Shown: one piece after another, positions 35,627-44,779 of the stretch
Layout of the letters: each line of letters begins with the position of its first letter
How positions within the stretch are numbered: the first letter of the stretch is position 1
Assembly: GCA_949289155.1 (NCBI GenBank)
Contig: CASEMX010000005.1
Location: forward strand, 1 to 64,000
DNA from: an uncultured Parabacteroides sp.
Lineage (GTDB): Bacteria > Bacteroidota > Bacteroidia > Bacteroidales > Tannerellaceae
Direction: 5' to 3'
DNA length: 64,000 bases
The notes under the pieces: model-generated
The model's database searches: none
The model's input: only the letters and a program-made list of their open reading frames with translations
What the model was told of the DNA's origin: nothing
Made by a program: the position numbers and the translations under genes

Positions 35627-37234
35627 TTAGAACGTCTTGTTCGCAGCATTTCCTTCACCTAATTCAGGATTTGCCTGCAGTTTCTTGTATGGTATCGGGA
35701 ATATCTTACGCGTTTCGTCGGTTGTCGATTCCTTATCCCACCAAGAGGTTTCGATGAACTTATTAAAGCGAATCAAATCCTGACGGCGCAAGCCTTCGAA
35801 AGCAAATTCGCGGCCACGTTCAGCCAAGAACTCATCCATCGTCAGACTTGTCGTAGTATATTTAGCCGCATCCCAATCAGCCTCGGTAAACGCACGCTGG
35901 CGAACGCTATTAACTAAATCAACCGCTTCCTGTGTTGCCGTACCTCCGTTCTTACGCATCAAACATTCAGCCTTCATAAACAGGATATCTGCATAACGGA
36001 ACAATACCCAGTCGTTGCTCATATCGCCACGAGCGCCATTTACAACCTCATATTTGATAGAACGAGCGCCACTATTCTCTTCGCCTTCGGTCATAGACTT
36101 GATATAATTGACGAATTCCAACGGCTGACCTACATATTCTTCCGAACCCTTCAACGGTTCCTGAGTCGTATCAAAATAATAGGTTCCGTCTTCACGCTCA
36201 ACACGCGGATACTGTACACCGATCAAGAATCCTTCTGTCTTACGCAAATCATTATCGGCAAATGAGTCATAGAATGTCGGTTGTGTTACGATACCGTTCC
36301 ACGGACCGCCTTCCAATTCCCAACCAGCCTGCATAGCATAATGGAACCAAAGCGTGTACCAGTTCATTCCGGCAGCATAAATCTCATCGTAAACAATCAC
36401 CCAAATGTTTTCCTTTGAGTTTTTATCGTTCTCTACTTTGAACGGGTCGTTCCAATGTTCATCCAACTGGAATTGTCCGCTATTAATTACTTCATCACAA
36501 GCAGCAATACAATCGTCCCAGCGAGCTGTACCCGTATATACTTCCGCATTCAGATAGAGATGTGCTAACAAAGTCGTAGCACCCCACTTAGAAACACGTC
36601 CGTAAGTAGAAGTTTTATTATCAGACAATGCCGGAATATTCTCAGTCAATTCTTTAACAACATAGTCAAATGCTTCTGCACGAGAACGAGCCGGAGGATT
36701 TGTCTCATCCAAACTTTCGGTGATAGGTATATCTCCGAACATATCCAGCAAATAAGCATAGCAATAAGCACGATAAACTTTCATTTCCGCAATTGCCTGC
36801 TCTTTGCTGATGCCCGGATTCAGACGGTCAAAGTCCAAACGTTCGAAATCAGCCAACAGGTTATTCGCAAAACCGACACCCATATAAAGCAAGTTCCACG
36901 CGCTTTCCAATTCTGTATCGGTCGGCGTCCACTGATGACGGTGCATACGAATCCAGTTACCATTATCGTATCCATGACGTCCCTTCTGAGGCCAAGCAGC
37001 TCCGTCAGCTGTCAGCTCCTGCCATTTCCATACAGAGTTATTCGGCGACAATGTACCGCAGAAATGTCCCCACGGGCGCATCATTGCGGCGATTACTTGG
37101 TCACCACTTTCATAATAATTCTCTGAAATAACTTCACTATAAATCTCTTCGTCCAGATTGGTACAAGAAGGCATAACTGCCAATCCAGTCAAAGCGGTTG
37201 CCGCATACAGGCATATATGTTTAAAAGATTTCAT
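35627..37234 (-). CDS. SusD/RagB-family outer-membrane lipoprotein
   Basis: A 535-residue surface lipoprotein with a lipobox (MKSFKHICLYAATALTGLAVMPSC, Cys24). TPR-like helices hold KVYRAYCYAYLLDMFGDIP near residue 150, a SusD signature, and a C-terminal RGREFAFEGLRRQDLIRF. It belongs to the classical SusD group, unlike the SusD_2-type protein of the first pair. It follows the susC-like gene with a 35-bp gap. Ligand unknown; no glycosidase is in the window. Confidence 0.92.
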   Translation of the reverse strand: MKSFKHICLYAATALTGLAVMPSCTNLDEEIYSEVISENYYESGDQVIAAMMRPWGHFCGTLSPNNSVWKWQELTADGAAWPQKGRHGYDNGNWIRMHRHQWTPTDTELESAWNLLYMGVGFANNLLADFERLDFDRLNPGISKEQAIAEMKVYRAYCYAYLLDMFGDIPITESLDETNPPARSRAEAFDYVVKELTENIPALSDNKTSTYGRVSKWGATTLLAHLYLNAEVYTGTARWDDCIAACDEVINSGQFQLDEHWNDPFKVENDKNSKENIWVIVYDEIYAAGMNWYTLWFHYAMQAGWELEGGPWNGIVTQPTFYDSFADNDLRKTEGFLIGVQYPRVEREDGTYYFDTTQEPLKGSEEYVGQPLEFVNYIKSMTEGEENSGARSIKYEVVNGARGDMSNDWVLFRYADILFMKAECLMRKNGGTATQEAVDLVNSVRQRAFTEADWDAAKYTTTSLTMDEFLAERGREFAFEGLRRQDLIRFNKFIETSWWDKESTTDETRKIFPIPYKKLQANPELGEGNAANKTF

Positions 37235-37269
37235 GATATAGTCTCTTTATTTTATGTTCAATATTCATT

Positions 37270-40200
37270 TTAGAAGGTTACATTTACACCAAAGCTATAA
37301 GTACGTGTATCCGGATAAGATGAGCGGCTATCGCAACCTGCTTCCAAGCCTGTTACATTAATATCCGGCGTCAAACCTGAATAACCGGTAATCGTTGCCA
37401 AATTCGTAACTGTTCCATAAAGACGCAGGTTCTTGATATACTTGTTATTCTTGAAATTGAAGGTATAACCCAAAGTCACGTTATCAATCTTCAAGAAGCT
37501 ACCATCTTCCAAGTAATAATTCGAGAACATATTTTCATCTTTCAACGGATGGTTCAAGGCATCTTTATATACATTTGAACCGGATTGGTCTAAGTACTTC
37601 GTCGTACCGAAGAAGAACTTACCTTCGTTCAAGATATCATAATCGAACATACCTCTCAACAAGAAGCTAAAGTCGAAGTTCTTATACGTAAAGGTATTCT
37701 GCAAGCTGGCTTTGAACTTAGGCAAACCGCAACCGATGAACGTACGGTCGTCAGCTGACAATCCCTCTTTACCATCCAAGTCTCTCATCTTCCACATGCC
37801 ATTCTCATCGATGCCATCACAAACATAACCATAGAATGAACCTACCGGATGACCCTCTTGCAAACGTACAGTCGGACCCACGTTACCCGGAGACGGCATT
37901 TCGTGCAAGTCTGCATAAGAAGCTTTGTAGATATCGTTCGACAACGAGGTCAATTCGTTCTTTTCCCAAGAGAAAGTCAACGATGGCGTATAAGTGAAGT
38001 CTTTCGTCTTTACAGCATCTACACTTACCGACAATTCGACACCGGTATTCTTCATTGTACCTACGTTCGTCACAATCTGGTCATGAATAGCTGCCGGCTG
38101 TTGTGCCGTATAGTCGTAAATCAAGTCGCGTGTCGTACGCTGATACCAATCGAGTGTACCGTTGACACGTCCGCCCCAGAAAGCATAGTCGAAACCTACG
38201 TTCAATGATTCACTCTTTTCCCACTTCAAATCCGGATTCGGGTTGTTGCCCGGTCCGTAAGTAGCCGTAATCCAGCTTCCGGTCAACGCATTCCAGTTAC
38301 CTGCACCTGTACCATACTTAATCAAAGACATGTACGGGTCATTAGGCAAACTACCCGTGATACCGAATCCGACACGGAACTTCAACATATCCAAGAACTC
38401 GACATCTTCCATGAATTCTTCTTGCGTAACCATCCATCCGGCACTGATTGACGGGAACCATGCCCACTTGTTATCTGCACCGAACTTAGACGAACCCTCA
38501 CGACGGATAGAACCGCTCAACAAGTACTTTCCATCATAATTGTAATTCACACGACCGAAGAAGGCTATCAACGTATTCTTGGTCTTCTTACTCTTCATTT
38601 CCGCGCGGCCATCCTTCAGGTAGGCTCCGGCTTCCATGTTATTGGTTTCGAATGCATCGGTCAGGAAGTCTTTATTGCGCATGAACATCATTTCATATTC
38701 GAAATCCTGATAGCTGTAACCAATCATCGCTGTCAGATTATGCACATCATTAAAGCTCTTCACATAATCGGCTGTCCATTCCAATGTGCGGTTCTGCCAC
38801 TTCTCATAACGTTTATCTGCCGTACCGTTCGTACCATCCTTAATAGAAGAATAATCCTGACGGCTAATATAGTAATCACGAGAAACGTCACGTTTTTCCA
38901 AAGCAACGAACGCCGAAGTCTTCAACCCCGGAAGGATTTCATACGTCGCCTTGAAGTTTCCTAACAGGTTCTTGTTTTCTTTCCGGATGCTTCTCTGTTC
39001 GATTCGGGCAATCGGGTTATAATCTTCATAACCGGAATAGGTCTGCCAGAATGAACCGTCGGCATTATATATCGGCATAGTCGGGTTACGCATCAATGCC
39101 GAATAGAATTCGTCGTGGTCGTAGCTTGGAGTATCCGTTGGATTATCGGCTGCATCGCTATAACCCGGCGTAATATTTGATTTCGTGAAAGAGTTCGACA
39201 AATTGAATGAGAGCAATAACTTGTCGTTCAACATGCGGTGGTTGATATTCAACGCCATATTTATCGTCTCGCGGTCCGTGTATTTCACGATACTCTCGTT
39301 ATTACGATACCCGATAGAGGCGCGATAATTCATACCTGCCGTACCGCCTGTTGCGGTCAAGTTATGCACATGGCTGATATTGCCTTTGTTCAACATCATG
39401 TCATACGGGTCGGTATCATCTCCGTAATCGGTAATAATGCTGCTGCCCGATGCTTTTCCGTACGCCAGATATTCGTCTCTCGACAACATTTCCGGACGCT
39501 TAGCCACGCTTTCGTTCATGATATAACCCGAATAGGTAACCTGCGAACGTCCTATTTCCGGACGCTTCGTCGTAATGATAATCACACCGTTGTTACCACG
39601 AGTACCATAGATTGCGGCTGCCGAACCATCCTTCAATACGTCGATGGCTTCGATATCCTCCGGCGCGATGGCATTCATCGTGTTCTTATCGCCCGGCACA
39701 CCATCGATAATAATCAACGGCGTATTGTTACCCTTCAACGAGGTCGCACCACGCAACTGGATGTTCATTTCGCCGTTCGGGTCATTACCGCCTTTCGAAA
39801 TCGTCAAACCGGCAACACGCCCTTCTACCAACGACATCGGATTGACAACCGGAATCTTGTTGAAGTCATCCGCCTTGACACTGGTTACCGAAGAGGTAAT
39901 CTCACCCTTCTTCTGCGTACCGTAACCTACTACGACAACCTCTTCCAATTGCTCGGAATCCTCTTTCAAAGTGATTTTCAATTCTGTCTTTCCGGCTACC
40001 GGGATTTCCTGTGTGGTATAGCCGATGTAAGACACCTGCAGGATAGCATTTTCAGGGACATTTTCGATAACAAACTTTCCGTCGAAATCGGTGATGTTTC
40101 CATTGGTCGTGCCTTTCACTACTACGTTAGCTCCGATAACCGGTTCGCCGGTCTCGTCATAAACAACTCCCGTAACTTGTTTCGTCTGCTGCGTTACGTT

Positions 40201-40332
40201 TACGGCCATTTCGCTACTGGTTACACCCGTCGTCTCTGCAGCTGCTACCGAGAAAGCCGGGAGCAACATGCACAATGCTGAAATTTGCGCTATTCGTCCG
40301 ATGGAAGGACATAGCAAACTCTCTTTCTTCAT
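37270..40332 (-). CDS. SusC/RagA-family TonB-dependent receptor
   Basis: A 1020-residue outer-membrane importer. Signal peptide MKKESLLCPSIGRIAQISAL, carboxypeptidase-like domain (GANVVVKGTTNGNITDFDG near residue 75), a plug ending in DVLKDGSAAAIYGTRGNNG near 230, and a large barrel ending in FGVNVTF. It forms a pair with the SusD-like protein. Its predicted 5' leader is about 640 nt long and contains three strong hairpins and array A7, so control at the RNA level is likely. Confidence 0.94.
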   Translation of the reverse strand: MKKESLLCPSIGRIAQISALCMLLPAFSVAAAETTGVTSSEMAVNVTQQTKQVTGVVYDETGEPVIGANVVVKGTTNGNITDFDGKFVIENVPENAILQVSYIGYTTQEIPVAGKTELKITLKEDSEQLEEVVVVGYGTQKKGEITSSVTSVKADDFNKIPVVNPMSLVEGRVAGLTISKGGNDPNGEMNIQLRGATSLKGNNTPLIIIDGVPGDKNTMNAIAPEDIEAIDVLKDGSAAAIYGTRGNNGVIIITTKRPEIGRSQVTYSGYIMNESVAKRPEMLSRDEYLAYGKASGSSIITDYGDDTDPYDMMLNKGNISHVHNLTATGGTAGMNYRASIGYRNNESIVKYTDRETINMALNINHRMLNDKLLLSFNLSNSFTKSNITPGYSDAADNPTDTPSYDHDEFYSALMRNPTMPIYNADGSFWQTYSGYEDYNPIARIEQRSIRKENKNLLGNFKATYEILPGLKTSAFVALEKRDVSRDYYISRQDYSSIKDGTNGTADKRYEKWQNRTLEWTADYVKSFNDVHNLTAMIGYSYQDFEYEMMFMRNKDFLTDAFETNNMEAGAYLKDGRAEMKSKKTKNTLIAFFGRVNYNYDGKYLLSGSIRREGSSKFGADNKWAWFPSISAGWMVTQEEFMEDVEFLDMLKFRVGFGITGSLPNDPYMSLIKYGTGAGNWNALTGSWITATYGPGNNPNPDLKWEKSESLNVGFDYAFWGGRVNGTLDWYQRTTRDLIYDYTAQQPAAIHDQIVTNVGTMKNTGVELSVSVDAVKTKDFTYTPSLTFSWEKNELTSLSNDIYKASYADLHEMPSPGNVGPTVRLQEGHPVGSFYGYVCDGIDENGMWKMRDLDGKEGLSADDRTFIGCGLPKFKASLQNTFTYKNFDFSFLLRGMFDYDILNEGKFFFGTTKYLDQSGSNVYKDALNHPLKDENMFSNYYLEDGSFLKIDNVTLGYTFNFKNNKYIKNLRLYGTVTNLATITGYSGLTPDINVTGLEAGCDSRSSYPDTRTYSFGVNVTF

Positions 40333-40375
40333 AAACTTCGTTTTTAGAGGTATTAAACTAAAGCTTTCGTGCCTG

Positions 40376-40562
40376 CAGGTCCCGCGACAGACACCGGATT
40401 ATTCAAAATGTGATTTTCTGGTATATATACATATAAAAAGAGCGCGGGATCTGTACCTGTGCTTATCCTTCCATTCCAGGCCTTCGCATTGCCTAACCGA
40501 GTAAGGATAAGCAACGCAGAAGCCCACGCCGAATATGTATAATCCGGTACAGGGCGTACCGG
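40376..40562 (-). promoter_or_regulatory. Structured leader of the second susC
   Basis: Three nested or stacked hairpins: CCGGTAC (40544-40550)/GTACCGG (40556-40562); TGCTTATCCTT (40460-40470)/AAGGATAAGCA (40503-40513), 11 perfect bp; and CAGGTCCCGCG (40376-40386) with CGCGGG...ACCTG (40443-40459). They lie 45-230 nt upstream of the ATG. The pairings may bind a regulator or a small RNA; no known riboswitch is recognised. Confidence 0.55.
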
Positions 40563-40722
40563 GATTGTACATTCCTACGCAAGCATCTACCGTTGCCCTG
40601 TCCTCTACTCGATTTCAAAGTTGCGAAGTTTGGAATGGAGAAGACACGACGTCAAGTAAACGCCTTTCCATAAATATATAGCCCACCCCCACCTATTCGG
40701 CGTGGTGTCGGGAAACCTTCCT

Positions 40723-40968
40723 GCAGTTTTGCAGCGGCTCTTCCCGATTCGGGAAACCTTCCTGCAATTTTGCGGCGACCCTTCCGAGACCGCGGAAACC
40801 CTCTCGCAGTTTTGCAGCAAGCCTTCCGAACCCTCGGAAACCCTCTCGCAGTTTTGCAGCAAGCCTTCCGAACCCTCGGAAACCCTCTCGCCCCTCTCGC
40901 AGTTTTGCAGCAAGCCTTCCGGACCCTCGGAAACCCTCGCGCAGTTTTGCAGCAAGCCTTCCGGATTA
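40723..40968. repeat. Palindrome array A7 (42-bp period)
   Basis: Units with GCAGTTTTGC start at 40723, 40764, 40806, 40848, 40899 and 40941 (the 51-bp step holds a 9-bp CCCCTCTCG duplication). Each unit carries TTGCAGCAA and TTCCGAACCCTCGGAA, both palindromic. The array lies in the predicted leader of the second susC. Confidence 0.9.
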
Positions 40969-40975
40969 ACGGGAG

Positions 40976-41005
40976 CAAATATATAGGTTTCTTTTTAGAA
41001 TCAAA
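40976..41005 (-). promoter_or_regulatory. Likely promoter of the second susC
   Basis: On the minus strand TTTG (complement of 41002-41005), an 18-bp spacer and TATATTTG (complement of 40976-40983). Transcription would start at the edge of array A7, so the array is in the 5' untranslated leader. The spacer is 1 bp short of the usual 19-21. Confidence 0.5.
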
Positions 41006-41037
41006 ATTCTTTTTGAAGATATTTTTACGTAATTTCT

Positions 41038-41937
41038 TTAATTCCTCCCAAAGCGATACTCGTTGGGGCCTATTCCTGTCAATTTTTTGAATAAAAACGT
41101 AAAATGCTGGACGCTGGGGAAGCCTAAATAGTGTGCGACACTGGCCGGAGTCTGTGTCGGGTCGGTCAGCATCTGTTTCGCATACTCCAGCTGCTTGAGG
41201 CGGAAATATTCGGCAAGGCTTTGTCCGGTCTCGAAGAAGAGAAGGTCATCGAAATAGGCGACCGAAAGCCCCAAACTCCGGGCGAAGCTCTCGGACTGGG
41301 GCAGGCGTCCGCCCTGCAGCTGTCCGGAGGCAATATATTCGTCTGCCTCCCGGGCGAACCGCTTCATCAACGCCTTGTTTTTATTCTCGCGCGTGATGAA
41401 TTGCCGCTCATAAAAGCGCGCGCAATAATCCAGCATCAGTTCGATGTGCCGGGACAGAATCGTGCTCGTGTGCCGGTCGATGGGATGGTGCAATTCCTCT
41501 TCGATATTTTCCAGACAGCAGGTGATGGTCGCCGTCTCCCGTTGCGAGAGATGGAGCGCCTCCTCCTTCCGATAATTGAAGAAGGTATAATCGCCGATGT
41601 GCGTCCGGAGCGTCGTGCAGAACAGAAGGGCGGGGTCGAACGCCAGCAGCCAGCCCTTATCCGGGAGCAGGTTCTCCCGGCTCATGCTGAATATCTCGCC
41701 CGGCTTGAGGAAGACCATCGTCGCATTGGCAAAGTCATAATACTTCCTTCCGCAACAGCAGCAACCGTCCGGGCACTCCTCAATCAGCAGAATGGCATAA
41801 AACTCGAACTTGACGGCGTCCTGTTCGAGCCGGGGATTCTCCAAATCGATAAGCGTCGCCTGCGGATGCCAAGTCTGGCTCCCCAAGCAGCGGTTGCACT
41901 CCTGTACTGTCTTTATGTCTAACGTCTTTCCTGTCAT
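41038..41937 (-). CDS. AraC-family regulator with Cys-rich sensor part
   Basis: A 299-residue transcription factor from the ATG at 41937. The C-terminal half holds two helix-turn-helix units (LSVAYFDDLLFFETGQS; TPASVAHYLGFPSVQHFTFLFKKLTG). The N-terminal cupin-like part has YYDFANATMVFLKPGE, typical of the family in Bacteroidetes, but is preceded by five cysteines (Cys55 and Cys59-62 in CPDGCCCC) plus CNRC at 14-17. These could bind metal or sense thiol state. TACCTTTG on the minus strand (41978-41985) is a likely -7 box. Divergent from the DUF3737-PatB pair, which it likely controls. Confidence 0.87.
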   Translation of the reverse strand: MTGKTLDIKTVQECNRCLGSQTWHPQATLIDLENPRLEQDAVKFEFYAILLIEECPDGCCCCGRKYYDFANATMVFLKPGEIFSMSRENLLPDKGWLLAFDPALLFCTTLRTHIGDYTFFNYRKEEALHLSQRETATITCCLENIEEELHHPIDRHTSTILSRHIELMLDYCARFYERQFITRENKNKALMKRFAREADEYIASGQLQGGRLPQSESFARSLGLSVAYFDDLLFFETGQSLAEYFRLKQLEYAKQMLTDPTQTPASVAHYLGFPSVQHFTFLFKKLTGIGPNEYRFGRN

Positions 41938-42060
41938 AGCGTCGATGCAAATTCCTCCTTTGGTTCGATTTCGGTGGCAAAGGTACATGCTATTCGGCGG
42001 AGAAGGTTTACCCGAATTACAGAAGATGGTACATGTTTTACTGAAACGAGGGGACAAAAG

Positions 42061-42152
42061 AATTACGAATTACGAGTTACGGATTACAAGAGCATCTCAC
42101 AATCCGTAATTTGCAATTCGTAATTCATAATTCGCAATTCGTAATTCCGTAA
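42061..42152. repeat. Inverted repeat of AATTACGAATT family
   Basis: 42061-42088 (AATTACGAATTACGAGTTACGG) is inverted against 42102-42152 (CCGTAATTTGCAATTCGTAATTC). It lies in the spacer 41938-42245 between divergent promoters. A TATATTTG -7 box for the DUF3737 gene is at 42205-42212 without a clear -33. Confidence 0.65.
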
Positions 42153-42245
42153 TCAGGGTTACTTCATCCGTAATTCATCTACACAAAGCTTGTGTCAAAG
42201 CATCTATATTTGCACCGTGATAAAACATTCATACCATTATATATT

Positions 42246-43103
42246 ATGCAACTGATACAAAACAAAGAATTTGGCGGCGAACGGCCTTTGTTCGGTTCCC
42301 GCGACCTTCATTTGGACAACGTAACGATATTAGCTGGCGAATCGGCCATCAAGGAGTGCAGCAACATCCGCGCAACCAACTGCCGTTTCGAAGGGAACTA
42401 TCCCTTCTGGCACGTGCATGGTTTCGATATCGAGGATTGTTACTTCGCCGTCGGAGGCAGGTCGGCGCTTTGGTATTCCGACCACCTGAAGATGAAGAAT
42501 ACGATTATCGATGCGCCTAAGATGTTTCGCGAGATGGAGGACATCGACATCGAAAAGGTGATAATGAACGATGCGGATGAAATCTTCTGGAAATGCCGGA
42601 ACATCCGCGTCAAGGAGCTGAAGCTGCATGGCGGGACCTATCCCTTTATGCTGAGCCAAGACATCTATGTCGACGGATTGGAGAGCGACAGCAAGTATGT
42701 ATTCCAGTATGTCAAGAATGCCGAAATCCACAACGCGAAGATTACGACCAAAGATGCCTTCTGGGAGGTGGAGAACGTGACCATCTACGACTCGGTGCTG
42801 GATGGAGAGTACCTCGGCTGGCATTCGCGCAATCTCCGGTTGGTCAACTGCCATATCGCAGGCGAACAGCCGCTCTGTTATGCGCACGACCTCGTGCTGG
42901 AGAATTGCACCTTCGACCCTGCCTGCGACCGCGCGTTCGAGTATTCGACATTGAAAGCCGACATAAAGGGGAGCATCACCAACATCAAGAACCCGATATC
43001 GGGACATATCGTGGCGGATGCCATCGGTTCGGTGACGCTCGACGAACATATCCGTAAGCCGGCCGACTGCCGGATTGAAGTGAGAGGAGGCCGGTATGTA
43101 TAA
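42246..43103 (+). CDS. DUF3737 protein (beta-helix-like)
   Basis: A 285-residue protein starting MQLIQNKEFGGERPLFGSRD. It consists of irregular repeats with the pattern of short strands (NVTILAG, NIRATNCRF, GFDIEDCYF, HLKMKNTII), like pectate-lyase-type right-handed beta helices, without recognisable catalytic residues. Family DUF3737 has no known function. It often accompanies an AraC regulator and a PatB/MalY aminotransferase, as here; the next gene overlaps by 8 bp, so the two are translationally coupled. Confidence 0.82.
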   Translation: MQLIQNKEFGGERPLFGSRDLHLDNVTILAGESAIKECSNIRATNCRFEGNYPFWHVHGFDIEDCYFAVGGRSALWYSDHLKMKNTIIDAPKMFREMEDIDIEKVIMNDADEIFWKCRNIRVKELKLHGGTYPFMLSQDIYVDGLESDSKYVFQYVKNAEIHNAKITTKDAFWEVENVTIYDSVLDGEYLGWHSRNLRLVNCHIAGEQPLCYAHDLVLENCTFDPACDRAFEYSTLKADIKGSITNIKNPISGHIVADAIGSVTLDEHIRKPADCRIEVRGGRYV

Positions 43104-44259
43104 CTTCGATGAAATCATCCCCCGCCGGGGAACGAACTCCTACAAATGGGATTCTGCTGCCGACGACTCTGTCCTGCCGATGTGGGTCGCCGATATGGAT
43201 TTCCGGACTGCGCCGCCTGTCATCGATGCGCTGCGCCGCCGCGTGGAGCATGGCATCTTCGGATACACCCGCGTGCCGGATACCTACTACGAAGCGGTCA
43301 TCGACTGGTTCCGCCGCCGGCATGGTTGGACAATAAATCGGGACTGGATAATCTACACCTCCGGAGTCGTCCCCGCGATTTCTGCCGTCATCAAAGCACT
43401 GACCGTCCCCGGAGACAAGGTATTGGTGCAGACGCCGGTGTATAACTGTTTCTTCTCCTCTATCCGCAACAACGGATGCGAGATACTGAGCAGTCCGCTC
43501 CTCCCTGAGGGGGACAGCTACCGGATGGACTTCGACGACCTCGAACGGAAGGCCTCCGACCCGCGCACCCGGCTCTTCCTGCTCTGCAATCCGCACAATC
43601 CTGCCGGACGGGTATGGACGCGCGAGGAGCTGCAACGCGCCGGAGAGATTTGCCTAAAGCATAATGTTACCATTATATCTGATGAGATTCACTGCGAACT
43701 GGTTTACCCCGGACATACCTACACGCCCTTCGCCTCGCTGTCGGAAGAGTTCCAACGCCATTCGGTGACCTGCATCTCCCCCAGCAAGTCGTTCAACATC
43801 GCGGGACTGCAAATCGCCAACATCGTGGCCGAGGACGAGACGATGCGCCGCCGTATCGACAAAGCCATCAACATCAATGAGGTCTGCGACGTGAATCCGT
43901 TCGGCGTCATCGCCACGATAGCCGCCTACAACGAAGGCGAAGCGTGGCTCACCGAGCTCCTCGATTACCTGAAAGGAAACTACGACGCCATGCGCGCCTT
44001 CTGCGAAGCACAGCTGCCGGACTTCCCGATTGCCCGGCTGGAGGGGACCTACTTGGTCTGGATGGATTGCCGCAAACTGGGCATTCCGTCGGAAGAGTTG
44101 GAGGAGCAACTGAAGGAGGCGGGACTCTGGCTCAATGCCGGGACGATGTATGGCGCAGAGGGCGAAGGCTTCATGCGCTGGAACATCGCCTGCCCCCGCG
44201 CCCGGCTCCGCGAAGGCTTGGCACGTTTCCGGAAATTCGTTAACGCCCATTCTTGTTGA
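43096..44259 (+). CDS. PatB/MalY-type PLP-dependent C-S lyase
   Basis: A 387-residue fold-type I aminotransferase. It opens YNFDEIIPRRGTNSYKWD, the PatB/MalY signature, and shows PMWVADMDF, LLCNPHNPAGRVW, ISDEIHCELV and the PLP lysine motif SPSKSFNIAGLQIAN (Lys about 235). PatB enzymes are cystathionine beta-lyases that release sulfide or thiols; MalY also regulates. It is in an operon with DUF3737 under a divergent AraC regulator, which hints at a sulfur or amino-acid stress response. Confidence 0.9.
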   Translation: MYNFDEIIPRRGTNSYKWDSAADDSVLPMWVADMDFRTAPPVIDALRRRVEHGIFGYTRVPDTYYEAVIDWFRRRHGWTINRDWIIYTSGVVPAISAVIKALTVPGDKVLVQTPVYNCFFSSIRNNGCEILSSPLLPEGDSYRMDFDDLERKASDPRTRLFLLCNPHNPAGRVWTREELQRAGEICLKHNVTIISDEIHCELVYPGHTYTPFASLSEEFQRHSVTCISPSKSFNIAGLQIANIVAEDETMRRRIDKAININEVCDVNPFGVIATIAAYNEGEAWLTELLDYLKGNYDAMRAFCEAQLPDFPIARLEGTYLVWMDCRKLGIPSEELEEQLKEAGLWLNAGTMYGAEGEGFMRWNIACPRARLREGLARFRKFVNAHSC

Positions 44260-44276
44260 CAAGCCCCCTTGCCGCC

Positions 44277-44657
44277 GAGCCATTCGGAACCTCTGAATAG
44301 AGAAAAGCCCCCCTTCTGAAGTGTTCAGAAGCCATGTTGCCGGAAAAATGGTCCTTCCGAACACTTCAGAACCTCTGTTTTTTCACAGACACTCCTTCTG
44401 AACACTTCAGAAGCCCTGTTTTTGCCCAAATTCCAGCTTCCGAACACTTCAGAAGCACAGTTTTTCCGCCGACACTCTTTCTGAACACTTCAGAACCCCG
44501 ATTTTTGCCCAAATTCCAGCTTCCGAACACTTCAGAAGCGCAGTTTTTCCGCCAACACTCCTTCTGAACACTTCAGAAGCACCATTTTTTCCCCACCACC
44601 GCTTCCGAACACTTCAGAAGGACTATTTTTTTGCCGACATTGCTTCCGAATGGCTCG
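44277..44657. repeat. Palindrome array A8, bracketed by inverted repeats
   Basis: Eight palindromes of the form CTTCTGAACACTTCAGAAG start at 44313, 44354, 44395, 44437, 44478, 44520, 44561 and 44602 (41-42 bp period). The spacers alternate between CTGTTTTTGCCCAAATTCCA and CAGTTTTTCCGCCgACACTC types, so a higher 83-bp period exists. The array is enclosed by perfect 14-bp inverted repeats CGAGCCATTCGGAA (44277-44290) and TTCCGAATGGCTCG (44644-44657). Confidence 0.93.
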
Positions 44658-44742
44658 GGAGGATAGTGGGGACAAAATGAAGCCGGTGAAACCGGCTCAT
44701 CAATCTTTCCGATAAAAAACGTGAAATATCTTTTACTTTTTC

Positions 44743-44773
44743 TTTGCATTTTCGTTTGCGTTCCCTACCTTTG
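44743..44773 (+). promoter_or_regulatory. Promoter of structured RNA
   Basis: TTTG (44743-44746), 19-bp spacer, TACCTTTG (44766-44773). Transcription would start near 44780. Confidence 0.75.
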
Positions 44774-44779
44774 CCGCAA

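Noticed and set aside
40605-41090. Overlapping ORFs of 94-116 codons on both strands of array A7
   Set aside because: Same reason as for A6; several frames are open at once.
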